Of a stretch of DNA of 35,270 nt, positions 7,119 to 16,300 are shown one piece after another; the stretch's first letter is position 1; each line of letters begins with the position of its first letter. The DNA lies in IMG/VR virus record IMGVR_UViG_3300035680_000042, positions 1 to 35,270 of that record; one strand, given 5' to 3'. The stretch is from a virus. The notes beneath the pieces are model-generated. The model was given only the letters and a program-made list of their open reading frames with translations, ran no database searches and was not told the DNA's origin. The translations under genes were made by a program, and so were the position numbers.

Positions 7119-9323
7119 ATGGCAGAAGATGGGAGAGTATATGATGGCTCAACGGTTACAATTGCAATGGATGCAGAAACGCATCCTTCAATTCTTCCCG
7201 CTAATTTTGTTTCTTCGTGCGTAAATAGATCCTTTAGGCAGGGAATTAATTCTACTCGCCCCCCGTTTACTGAAATCCCTATCTCGGTAGCGTTTGGTCA
7301 AGACCCTTCTATCTTGATTGATTTCCAAACAGGAAACTTCCAAGGGGCGTGGCCTTATAAATCAATCAAACAAGATTCTGCTGATGGGTTTGTAGTATCT
7401 GTTGCTGGCACAATCTACTTCCTTTCAATTGTAAATAATGTAGGGACGCTTTACAAACTAATTGAGGGAAATGATCCAACCATGATGCACACATGGTTTG
7501 TGCAAGCTGAAGATTGGATGTATATCCAGAATGGGTATCAAAACGCTATTGCATGGGATGGTGACATTTCTGGAAAGCCTACGAATTTGCAAGCACAAGG
7601 AGATTCCGTAAATAAAATTAATCTTTCTTGGGCAACTAATGCTCCCGGTGCTGTGTCTAATGAAATTCAAGTTCAAACACCAAGCGATGTATTTTACACC
7701 ATTGCTATAGTATCATATCCGCAAGTTTCTTATTCATTTACCGCCGCATCTTCAATTATTAATTATTCTTTTCGAGTGCGTAGTGTTTATCCAGATGGCA
7801 CTTCAACGCCTTGGTCAAATATTGCAACAACTACTTCAGCAAACGTAGTAATTACTCCAGAACAAACAAATACGATTTACAGGCTTAATCCATTTAAACA
7901 ACAGATGCCGATTGGTACTATTATGGCATATGCATACGGACGAGTTGCTGTAAGTGATGCCAATAACAATATTTATGTTTCCGATATTATTTACGGAAAT
8001 GGATTTACAACCACATCAAATACTCAAAACTTTACTGAACAAACTTATTGGGCAGAAGGTGGCTCTTTTACTCCCCCTGCAAGTCTTGGGTTAATTACAG
8101 GAATGCGAGTCATGCCATCCTTGAATATCAATGTTCGTGGACAGGGTGAACTTGTTGTGTTCTGTGAAAATGGTTCTTTCACTTTGGATCTTTCACAAGA
8201 AAGAACAACGTGGCAAACCAACAACATCCAAAAGGTATCACTTATTGGCAGGGGATGCCGTTCCCCTTGGAGCCTTTGCGGTGTAAACAACGATGTTTAC
8301 TTTAGGTCTGATGATGGATGGGCTTTCTATAACAATGCCCAAGTAGATTTTTATCAGGCACTTTCCTTCAAAAAAATCTCTAGGGAAGTTCAGCCTTGGG
8401 TAAACTATGATACTCCTTGGTTGAGGCAGTTTGAGTCTGCCATGTATTTTGACAATCGCATTATTGCTACTGTTTCCCCTTTTACGGTATCAACTGGAAG
8501 TCCATCTACTTGCGGTCTCCATCGTCCAAGCAGGGCAATGATTGTTCTGGATGTGGAAAGGGAAAGCGCAATCAATCCTAGCTCCCAACTTCCTACTCGG
8601 TGGAATGGTCTATGGGAAGGGCCGCAACCGACACAACTTGCATCAGCACAAATTAATGGCGTTCAACGTGGGTTTGCTTTCTCGTTTGATGCCGACAACG
8701 TAAATCGTCTCTATGAACTGCAAAACAGTAGTGTTCTAGCTACTGGCGTTGATGATTACTCTGTTCAATACGGAAGCGTCCCGATCAAATCTTATTTCAT
8801 TACCAAGCGGTTTGATTTCACGCCAAACCCCGGAGCAAGCAAATTTGTTAGAAAACAACTTGTTGGTGGCGAGATATGGATTTCCAACCTAAAGGAAGAA
8901 GTAACTGTAGCTTGTGAATTTAGACCAGATTCGTATTTTTGTTTCAACGAGTTTTTAAAACCAATAACTGTTGGTTTGGACAAATGTAATTTTGATGCAA
9001 GTAACTGCACTCCAGTAATTTCTCAACCAAGATATGAGCAAATAAGGTTGCCTTCTCCTAATGCAAACAATTGCGAAAAGTTTAATGATATTCCAATTGA
9101 AAGAGGAACAGAGTTTCAAATTAAAGTTGATATAGCTGGATCTTGCATTGTGGACAGAATAAGGCTTGCCATTGTTTTCAATGATAGGATTGATCTTCCG
9201 CAAGGATATTGCCCTGATACTTTCTATAACAATCCAGAACCAGTAACTTGTAGTTGTGTAGCTGATTTGGATTATTACAGGATTATTCCGCTTCCTAATG
9301 AAGTTGCATCCGTCAATGGATAA
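7119..9323 (+). CDS. Tail nozzle-like virion protein with a fibronectin type III insert
   Basis: 734 residues. The N-terminal 150 residues and the region from about 245 to 560 are beta-rich with recurring W and DG motifs (GVNNDVYFRSDDGWAFYN), consistent with a beta-propeller of the T7 gp12 (tail tubular B, nozzle) type. Residues about 153-241 form an FN3-like domain: KPTNLQAQGD, INLSWATN, YSFRVRSVYPDG. The C-terminal third is Cys-containing and beta-rich. The nozzle assignment is inferred from length, beta-propeller-like pattern and place among tail genes; the FN3 call rests on the residue pattern. Confidence 0.5.
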   Translation: MAEDGRVYDGSTVTIAMDAETHPSILPANFVSSCVNRSFRQGINSTRPPFTEIPISVAFGQDPSILIDFQTGNFQGAWPYKSIKQDSADGFVVSVAGTIYFLSIVNNVGTLYKLIEGNDPTMMHTWFVQAEDWMYIQNGYQNAIAWDGDISGKPTNLQAQGDSVNKINLSWATNAPGAVSNEIQVQTPSDVFYTIAIVSYPQVSYSFTAASSIINYSFRVRSVYPDGTSTPWSNIATTTSANVVITPEQTNTIYRLNPFKQQMPIGTIMAYAYGRVAVSDANNNIYVSDIIYGNGFTTTSNTQNFTEQTYWAEGGSFTPPASLGLITGMRVMPSLNINVRGQGELVVFCENGSFTLDLSQERTTWQTNNIQKVSLIGRGCRSPWSLCGVNNDVYFRSDDGWAFYNNAQVDFYQALSFKKISREVQPWVNYDTPWLRQFESAMYFDNRIIATVSPFTVSTGSPSTCGLHRPSRAMIVLDVERESAINPSSQLPTRWNGLWEGPQPTQLASAQINGVQRGFAFSFDADNVNRLYELQNSSVLATGVDDYSVQYGSVPIKSYFITKRFDFTPNPGASKFVRKQLVGGEIWISNLKEEVTVACEFRPDSYFCFNEFLKPITVGLDKCNFDASNCTPVISQPRYEQIRLPSPNANNCEKFNDIPIERGTEFQIKVDIAGSCIVDRIRLAIVFNDRIDLPQGYCPDTFYNNPEPVTCSCVADLDYYRIIPLPNEVASVNG

Positions 9324-9328
9324 AACTA

Positions 9329-9357
9329 TTGCAAACAAAGAAAAACCAATATATAAA
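9329..9357 (+). promoter_or_regulatory. Candidate sigma70-like promoter
   Basis: TTGCAA at 9329-9334, a 17-bp spacer and TATAAA at 9352-9357, just 10 bp before the ATG at 9368. Spacing and both hexamers are close to consensus. It lies in one of the longer gaps (44 bp) in the late block. Confidence 0.35.
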
Positions 9358-9367
9358 TTAGCAACCT

Positions 9368-9856
9368 ATGAACAATCAAAGTTCTCCTGCTCAACTGTTG
9401 TTTCCAACAGTCCCAGCAAATTATTGTCCAGAAGGTAGGTGGAGTGATATTTTTAATAGCTTTATTCAGCTATATTTGAACAACGGGACGGTAAATATTC
9501 CCGGCCTTGGTGAAGTTACGCCATCTGAAATTGCTACCATTAATCAAGAATTGCTGGATTTGCAGAATCAATATGATGCTTTAACAAGCAACGTCAGAAG
9601 CGGAACAATTGTTTCTCCAGTAACAGGGACTCGCGTTGTTCCAATTACGTTTTCAACACCGATGCCTACGGCAAATTACCAAATTTATATTGAGTTTGTA
9701 TCAACTCAAACCGCAAATACTGGAACAACTCCACAAACGTGGGCAATTGTTACTGGAACAAAATTAACAACAGGTTTTTCTTTAAGATACCAAATAGCTG
9801 GATCAGACGATATTTCAGAGGTTAACTGGCAAGTTTTTTCTCTTACTACAACTTAA
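9368..9856 (+). CDS. Virion protein with C-terminal beta domain, function unknown
   Basis: 162 residues. Residues about 50-75 are helical (TINQELLDLQNQYDAL), like the trimerising stem of a fibre, and the rest is a compact beta-rich domain (FSTPMPTANYQIYIEF, TGFSLRYQIAG). This stem-plus-beta-head layout is common in small fibre or spike-like phage proteins. It follows a promoter-like sequence and precedes three very small genes. Function inferred from pattern only. Confidence 0.55.
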   Translation: MNNQSSPAQLLFPTVPANYCPEGRWSDIFNSFIQLYLNNGTVNIPGLGEVTPSEIATINQELLDLQNQYDALTSNVRSGTIVSPVTGTRVVPITFSTPMPTANYQIYIEFVSTQTANTGTTPQTWAIVTGTKLTTGFSLRYQIAGSDDISEVNWQVFSLTTT

Positions 9857-9892
9857 TCACAAACCAAACATAACCCCTAACCCCAACACAAA

Positions 9893-10075
9893 ATGGCAAA
9901 GGACACTAACAGGGCTACCCAGCCAAAACTACAATCCGAAGGCTCCTCCACCCGTGGACACGCCAAAGAAAACCTTGGAAACAACCCCCGTGGTAATGAG
10001 TTCTCTGGTATTTTCTACAGCGGAAAGCTCCAGCCCGAACCCTCTTCTCCGGGTCGTGGTCACTCCAAGAAATAA
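9893..10075 (+). CDS. Small basic hydrophilic protein, function unknown
   Basis: 60 residues, rich in Gly, Ser, Asn, Arg and Lys, probably disordered. The leader is a 36-nt A/C-rich stretch almost without G (…AACCCCAACACAAA), a clear example of the non-Shine-Dalgarno starts in this block. The stop is followed 1 nt later by the next ATG (TAATATG). Confidence 0.55.
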   Translation: MAKDTNRATQPKLQSEGSSTRGHAKENLGNNPRGNEFSGIFYSGKLQPEPSSPGRGHSKK

Positions 10076-10076
10076 T

Positions 10077-10328
10077 ATGTCATCTCACGGAGTCCAATAC
10101 ACGGTTGACAAAACCGAGCGTGGGATTGTCTCTGATCATCCCACACCACAGCCCATGCAAAGGATGCAGATTACAGGGAACATTCCTGCAATTCGTGCAT
10201 ACCAAGATGCGAGGACTGCCCGAATCAAATCCATTGGCGAGAAAACACAGAAAGCATTTTCTGTAGGTGGCCCTGCCCATGAGACTTCGATGGGGCGTGG
10301 TACTCCATTTGCTTGCGATTTCCTTTAA
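10077..10328 (+). CDS. Small virion-region protein, function unknown
   Basis: 83 residues from the ATG at 10077, chosen because it follows the previous stop by 1 nt (TAATATG); an upstream in-frame ATG at 9954 would overlap the previous gene for 120 bp. It contains QPMQRMQITGNIPAIRAYQD, then a Lys/Arg-rich helix. No membrane segment and no recognised family. Confidence 0.55.
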   Translation: MSSHGVQYTVDKTERGIVSDHPTPQPMQRMQITGNIPAIRAYQDARTARIKSIGEKTQKAFSVGGPAHETSMGRGTPFACDFL

Positions 10329-10329
10329 T

Positions 10330-10479
10330 ATGGCTACCCAAAAAGGGATGAGGAAGAAGATGCTTCACGCAAAGTCTTCTCCTTCCCTCAAGATGGAAGC
10401 CAGAAAAGGAAAAATTGGCCCTTCCAAAGCCGTTGCCCGTGGTTATGCCAAGGGCAAAGGAATGGGTAGAGGAATCTAA
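10330..10479 (+). CDS. Very small, strongly basic protein
   Basis: 49 residues from ATG at 10330 (TTTAATATGG, 1 nt after the previous stop). Rich in Lys, Arg, Gly and Met, ending GYAKGKGMGRGI. The composition suggests nucleic-acid binding or a minor packaged virion peptide, but this is inference. Its place in an unbroken chain of tightly spaced genes supports it being real. Confidence 0.5.
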   Translation: MATQKGMRKKMLHAKSSPSLKMEARKGKIGPSKAVARGYAKGKGMGRGI

Positions 10480-10491
10480 CCGTATCAATCC

Positions 10492-11505
10492 ATGCTGTAC
10501 GATGTTGCATATATTCTGAACGCTATTAAGCCCTATGCAGGGAATAGCGGCACTTGCAATCAAGCGGTGCAATTGCAGTATATGAACAAGGCAAGGAGTT
10601 TGCTTTGGAACAAAACGGATACAGATGCAACTTGTGAGTATGTCTGCATTGCTTGCGTTAATGCAATTCTGACACTACCAAGTCTTTACAAACAAGTAAG
10701 GTTGGCATGGATTGATGGGCAACCAGTATCCCTTGGCAATGAATGGTATCAGAGCATCCCTCAAAACAATTGGGGTGATGCAAGTTCTGGTGGCTACGGA
10801 AATGGCAATGGATGGGGGCAAGCCTATGGGTGGAATGGTGGCAACAAGAAGTTCATTGAGATTGGAGGCAAGCACGTTACTTACCAGAACTACGAGCAAG
10901 CCCCATACAAACTGTGCGTAGAAGCTGAATCTCCTCTTGATGCTGGCAAAGAAGTTACTTTCTTTGGGGAAGATGCCTATGGAACAAGGATTAAGGAAAC
11001 GATTGTTTTGGGAATGGCTCCTGACTATGCCTATTCCGTAAACTTCTTTAAGAGTGTATTCCAATGCACCAAACCCCAAACACAAGGAAGGGTTAGGTTG
11101 TATGCCTATGATACAGATGCACCAGCAAGGATGCTTCTTTCTGTATATCAACCCTACGATATAAACCCTTCTTTCCGTAGGTATGCTATCCAAGGTCGTG
11201 TTAGGGATTCAGTAATCCTGTATTGCAAGAAAAACTACCAAGACCTTTACGATCTTACCGATCAAGTAGAGTTTACTCCAGAAGCAATGATTTCTGCTGT
11301 GATGGCAGTAGTCTATCGTGAGAACAAAGGTAGCGATCAGCTTTATGCAACTTCTTTACAGAATGCGATTTTTGAAGTAAACAGGGAAACTGCTGACAAG
11401 GAAGAACCTACTGGCAGTACGATTCGACAATTTCCTAACAACATGATGCTAAACGCTCTGATTCCCACATATGCTTGGGATGACGGCGCAACTTGGCCTT
11501 ATTAA
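10492..11505 (+). CDS. Virion structural protein, possibly tail adaptor type
   Basis: 337 residues. The first 90 residues are helical (YDVAYILNAIKPYAG, AVQLQYMNKARSLLW) with four Cys between residues 22 and 55; a Gly/Asn/Trp-rich linker follows at about 98-115. The remainder is beta-rich and ends TYAWDDGATWPY. It sits between small virion genes and the ejection-protein genes. A helical start plus beta domain would suit a head-tail adaptor, but I do not recognise a definite family. Confidence 0.5.
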   Translation: MLYDVAYILNAIKPYAGNSGTCNQAVQLQYMNKARSLLWNKTDTDATCEYVCIACVNAILTLPSLYKQVRLAWIDGQPVSLGNEWYQSIPQNNWGDASSGGYGNGNGWGQAYGWNGGNKKFIEIGGKHVTYQNYEQAPYKLCVEAESPLDAGKEVTFFGEDAYGTRIKETIVLGMAPDYAYSVNFFKSVFQCTKPQTQGRVRLYAYDTDAPARMLLSVYQPYDINPSFRRYAIQGRVRDSVILYCKKNYQDLYDLTDQVEFTPEAMISAVMAVVYRENKGSDQLYATSLQNAIFEVNRETADKEEPTGSTIRQFPNNMMLNALIPTYAWDDGATWPY

Positions 11506-11522
11506 CCTACACAAACAATAAT

Positions 11523-12452
11523 ATGGCATTTTCAACAATGGGAACCGCAGGAGGTGCGCTAGGTGGCGCAATGACTGGAGCAAAACTTGGATCAATAGTT
11601 CCCGGTGTAGGTACTGCTGTTGGTGCTGTTGCTGGCGGTCTTCTTGGTGGACTTGGTGGGTCGGGATTGTTTGGAGGAAGTCAATCTACCAGTTCTGGTC
11701 TTCCTGCATATCAACCTTTTACTACCGAACAGCAAATGCAAAATGCTGGCTTGTTATTCCAGCAAGCACAACAATCAGGATTGGATTTTGCAAGGGCAGG
11801 GACACAAGCCAATATTCGCAATCAAAACAGGGTTACTCCGGGGTCTAGCCAACAACGGCAACTGGCACAAAACCAAATTAACCAATACATCCAAGGGCAA
11901 ATTCCGCTTGATGTTCAGCAAAATATCAATCGTCAAGTAGCGCAGAATCTTGGTGGTGGATTCAATCTTTTCTCCGGTGGTGGGCAAGCCCCTCAAAACT
12001 TTGCTAGGAACATTGGGCAGACTAGCCTTGGTCTTTCGCAATTTGGATTGAGTGCCGCACCTACATGGCAACAACTGGCTAACCAAATGGTTGTTTCCCC
12101 GTCCGTTGGTATGCAGGGTCAATTGCAAGCGCAACAAATTGCAACAGGATTGGGTATGCAAAATACCGAAAACGCTTACCAAGCGGCAATGAATCAATAT
12201 GCGGCTAATCAATTAGCAAATCAACAGCAATCGCAACTTGGAATGCAACTGGGGCAAATGGGTATGCAAGCATATGGGGCATTGGATAAATCTCAATACT
12301 TAAATAGTCTATCTCCATCTGGTCGTGGGTATCAGGCAACAATAGGAGGGCTTCCTGCGGCGCAATTTGCAGGGTCTATGGTTCCTTTATCTTCTGCTCC
12401 GCTAGATGTTCAACAGAAGTACGGATGGGGACAATTTGGAACTGGAGCATAA
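11523..12452 (+). CDS. Internal (ejected) virion protein with glycine-zipper segment
   Basis: 309 residues from ATG at 11523 (leader ACAATAAT); an in-frame ATG at 11493 would overlap the previous gene. Residues 6-55 form a glycine-zipper segment (GALGGAMTGAKLGS, GTAVGAVAGGLLGGLGG), typical of membrane-inserting ejection proteins. The remainder is extremely Gln/Asn/Ala-rich and helical. With the next two genes it resembles the T7 gp14-gp15-gp16 ejectosome order (small membrane-active, medium helical, giant multidomain). This is comparison of layout, not sequence identity. Confidence 0.55.
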   Translation: MAFSTMGTAGGALGGAMTGAKLGSIVPGVGTAVGAVAGGLLGGLGGSGLFGGSQSTSSGLPAYQPFTTEQQMQNAGLLFQQAQQSGLDFARAGTQANIRNQNRVTPGSSQQRQLAQNQINQYIQGQIPLDVQQNINRQVAQNLGGGFNLFSGGGQAPQNFARNIGQTSLGLSQFGLSAAPTWQQLANQMVVSPSVGMQGQLQAQQIATGLGMQNTENAYQAAMNQYAANQLANQQQSQLGMQLGQMGMQAYGALDKSQYLNSLSPSGRGYQATIGGLPAAQFAGSMVPLSSAPLDVQQKYGWGQFGTGA

Positions 12453-12456
12453 TCTT

Positions 12457-13329
12457 ATGGCTATCGGATACTACAATTTCTCGCCAATCCAGCAAGGCAA
12501 CCAGCAAGTCATTAATTCAATGGCTGGCCTTGGTCAGCAAATCTCTAGTGCTATTGAAACTCATGCGGCAACTGAATCCGCTAAAGCCATGTTGCCCATG
12601 TTGCAACAACAGTATCAGGCTGGAATGCAAAGGATTGCTGAAGGGCATCCAGAGGGAATGACTGACATTTACGATGCCGCAATGACTGCCTCGCAGAATC
12701 CTTTTTTGGCTCCTATGGCTAAAAGTGCTTTAACTACGGCGCAGTCTGCAAACATTAATGTACAGCATATGTTGCGAACTTTAGCATACCAGCAAGGACG
12801 GCAAAGCGGGGATGCTAAACCAATGTCTATTGGTACGCAAATGTCTGCCATGAAAAACTTTGATGTAATGGATACAAAGTTGCAAGAAAGGCAAAATGAA
12901 GCATTGCGTTTGGGAGATCAAACAACTTTTGACCAAATTGCACAAGAGAGGGAAAGTTTGCGTAACTCTATGACGCAAGCTCAATTAAGTGTTCCTGCAC
13001 TTGGCGCAGAAGGAAAAGGCTTTAATACAGCAAGTCAATTACTTGCAACACAAAAAGCATTAAAGGCGGAAAAATTAAAAGGTTCTGAACATTGGTTAAG
13101 AAAAAGTCTAAATACAGATCCCGAAAAAGTTAAGGAATTGGAGTCACGAATCCAGAAATTAAGAACTGGCGGTCTTCCTTCTATGCAGGGTAGCAATCAA
13201 GCAGGGTCACAAATTCAGCAAGGAAATGCTACCTTTAATTCTAAAGAAGAAGTAGGAAATGCTTTTAAATCTGGTCAAATTACCAAAGAACAGGCTATTC
13301 AATTGCTTAAATCATTCCCTAACCAATGA
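12457..13329 (+). CDS. Helical internal virion protein
   Basis: 290 residues from ATG at 12457, 4 nt after the previous stop; an in-frame ATG at 12406 lies inside the upstream gene. Mostly alpha-helical, rich in Gln, Ala, Met and Lys, without membrane segments. The last 35 residues form a small separate module (FNSKEEVGNAFKSGQ, ITKEQAIQLLKSFP). It overlaps the giant gene by ATGA, so translation of the two is probably coupled. By order it would be the middle ejection protein. Confidence 0.55.
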   Translation: MAIGYYNFSPIQQGNQQVINSMAGLGQQISSAIETHAATESAKAMLPMLQQQYQAGMQRIAEGHPEGMTDIYDAAMTASQNPFLAPMAKSALTTAQSANINVQHMLRTLAYQQGRQSGDAKPMSIGTQMSAMKNFDVMDTKLQERQNEALRLGDQTTFDQIAQERESLRNSMTQAQLSVPALGAEGKGFNTASQLLATQKALKAEKLKGSEHWLRKSLNTDPEKVKELESRIQKLRTGGLPSMQGSNQAGSQIQQGNATFNSKEEVGNAFKSGQITKEQAIQLLKSFPNQ

Positions 13330-16300
13330 ACGAAGATGAAGCGGTAACATTTTTAAACGAATCTGAAGACGAGGACGATGGTGGGCAAGTTCAACCAGAG
13401 TCAATGACTCCAGATGAAGTAGGGCCGCAATACGTTCCGCAAGTTCGTGCGTCTGGAATGAGTGATCAGGATGCATTGAAATTCCTAGAAGCATATTCTC
13501 CAGACGCAAAAACTTCTTCTGGGGCAAGTGCTTCTATCCCTGCGGCAAAAAAGGGACAAGCAATGAGTGATGATGAGGCAATGGCGTTTTTAAGCTCCTA
13601 TTCTCCAGAGTCCTATTCTCCAGAGCAAACAGGCAAAACAATCAACTTGCCAGCAATGCCTTGGTATGAAAATCTTGCAAAATCAACTGCCGCACAAACT
13701 GCCGCATCATTTATACGGCAAGCAGAAGGCTTTGAAAGGGCTGGAGCCGCCCCTGTAACTGATCTTTCTAGGGTTAATGCACCATTTCAAAGGGCTGGAA
13801 CATCTGAAGAAGTTACATCAACTTTTGATAAATCCATTGCTGATCAAGAGGCATTATTAAGTAATTTGCAATCGGTTGCTGATAAAAAAGGATTTGTGTC
13901 TAGTGATTTAAAACGGCAAATGGATGCCGCTAAACAACAAATTGGCAATCTTCAGATTCAAAAACAACAAACACTAGAACGACCAGAATATAGTGAACAA
14001 GCCCAACAGGAATTGCTTCAAGAGAGGCAACAAATGGGACAAGAGGCAACTCAATTGGAGCAAAAAGCTAAAGGAATGTTTCCTTACTTTGGAGTTAATG
14101 CTTCTGATGAATCTGTTTCAGCACAAATAGGAAGAGGAGTTGGAACATTTGCTGGTCTTGCTCCAGCAATGGTTACTGGGCCTTTGTCATTGCCAATTAT
14201 GGCTACTCAAGGCGCAAGCCAAGCATATGCCGAAGGATACAATGCAAAGGCAGAAGAACTTAAAAAGCAGGGTGTAGCTGATCAAGGTGCGATTGACAAA
14301 GAAGCCCATCAAGCAGGAAGTCAAGCCGCCGTAGGATCTGTTCCACAACTTGCGGCATATATGGTTGGTGGCGCATTAACAACCAAAGCTACTAGCGCAT
14401 TGCTCAAAGGTTCTTCTCCTATTGTAAAGGGTCTTGTCGGTGGAACTGCCGCCGCTGGTGTTAATCTTGCAACGTCTGGTGGATTAAGGGTGGCGCAAGG
14501 TGGGAGTTTTGCTCCAACTACTGAACAATCGGTTCCAGATATTTTGTTTGGCGCAATTCATGGCGTGGGTTCATTTGCTCAAGCTAGGGCAGAAGCAAAA
14601 GCCAAGATTGATGCTTCTATTGGTGGGCCAGAACCAAGGGTAAAGCCTTCTGCAAACTCTGCGGTAAATGAACGTGAAGCGCAAATCCTTGCTGGTGCTG
14701 ACGCTCAAGCTGAAGTTCCACTTACCCCAACGCAGGAAAAAATAAACAAGCAATGGGCAGTCCTCAAAAAACAAGCGGCTGAAGTTGCCAATCAGCTTGG
14801 TGAACTGCCAGAAAATCATCCAGATCGCCCCGCCTTGAGGGAAAGAGCCGCAAAGATTGCACAGCAGATAGCAGACTTGAGGGATGGAAAACCTATTGAC
14901 ATTGAGGTTCCCCCCGTTGAAGGTGATGAACGATTCAAGCCAAAGCCTGATGAAACCACAACCAAAGACCAAGAGCAAAAAACAAGTGGGGTATCTTCTG
15001 TCGAAGGTGTCACCGCTGAAGGCAAGCCAAAAGCAAAAGCTGAAGAAGGAACTGCACAACCACAAGGTGAAGGTGCGGAAGTAAAAGGAGAAGAAGGTGA
15101 AAAACAGCAAACGACCGAAGCTGGATTGCGTGAAGCGTATCCAAATACGGCTTTCTTTGACGAAGCAAACGAGGCAATACAACGACTCAATCAGGAAGAT
15201 GCACGAAAGAATAAGCGGACGAGGTTTGCCGCCCCCAGTTTACGGGATCTATTGCAGTTAAAGGACAACCCTGCATACAAACTTGCAGACAAACTAGCTG
15301 GAATATTTGGGAAAAAAATTGTTCTCTATAAAGGGGAAGTTGGCACAAAAATTAACGGAGCAACAGGAGTAGATCCTGCGCTAAAGAACTATATCTTTCT
15401 CAAGATTGATGGTGCTAGACCGCATTTGTTTACTGCTGGTCACGAATTGTGGCATCACATTGAACTTTATTCCCCTGTATTGGCTACAGACTTACGCAAT
15501 AAGATTAAGCCTCTAATCAAGAATTGGAACAAACTTAACAAAAGATATAGCGAAGCAGGATACGATTCTAGCCGTTACTTTGATGAACACATTGGCGACT
15601 TCCTTGGGGATGCCATGCAAGACCCGAAGTTCTGGAATGACCTTGCCAAGAAGAACCCCAAGTCATTTAAGGAACTTGCTACCCAAACTGTTGATTGGCT
15701 GAATAAACTCCTTTACCAACTCAAAGATTGGAAGATGGGTGGTGAGTTTACTAGGGATATTGAGAAAGCAAGGAATATGCTTGCTGATGGTCTTAACAAC
15801 TTTGCAGAAGGAAAGGATGAGCCTGTCCCTACCCGCAAAAAAGGCAAAGCTAAAACTCCTGCACCAAAGGCAGAAACTCCAGAAGGAGAATTAAAAGTCA
15901 CTATAAAACGAGATAAGGATTTTTCATTCAATGGCGAATACAACGTAACCATTGGAGATAGAAAATTTAAAATCTTCAGAGATTCCGAAACTGGATACTG
16001 GCGAGATGCGGAAAAGATTGGTTCAAAATATGGTTTTTTTGAAGGAATTCTTTCTACCGAAAACAGGGCAGAAGCTATTGAAAAGCTAAAAAAAATTGTT
16101 GCTTCTGAAGAAGGCGAAGGCCCGATGTTCCAACAGGAAGCTGAAGAACAAAAAACCAAAGATTTCTATTCTCAACTTCAGCGCACGATTGAGGAAAAGA
16201 TGCCCAACAAGGCATCTGTTTTGCAGATTAAATCCATCATTGACCCTGCCAAGGGAAGTGGTGTAAAGCCAAACGAACTCAAGTGGAGCAACATTGATGG

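Noticed and set aside
14571-15190. Antisense open frames of 124-203 residues opposite the giant gene
   Set aside because: They lie wholly inside the giant gene on the other strand, have odd Phe/Ser/Cys-rich composition and no context. They are shadows of its codon use.
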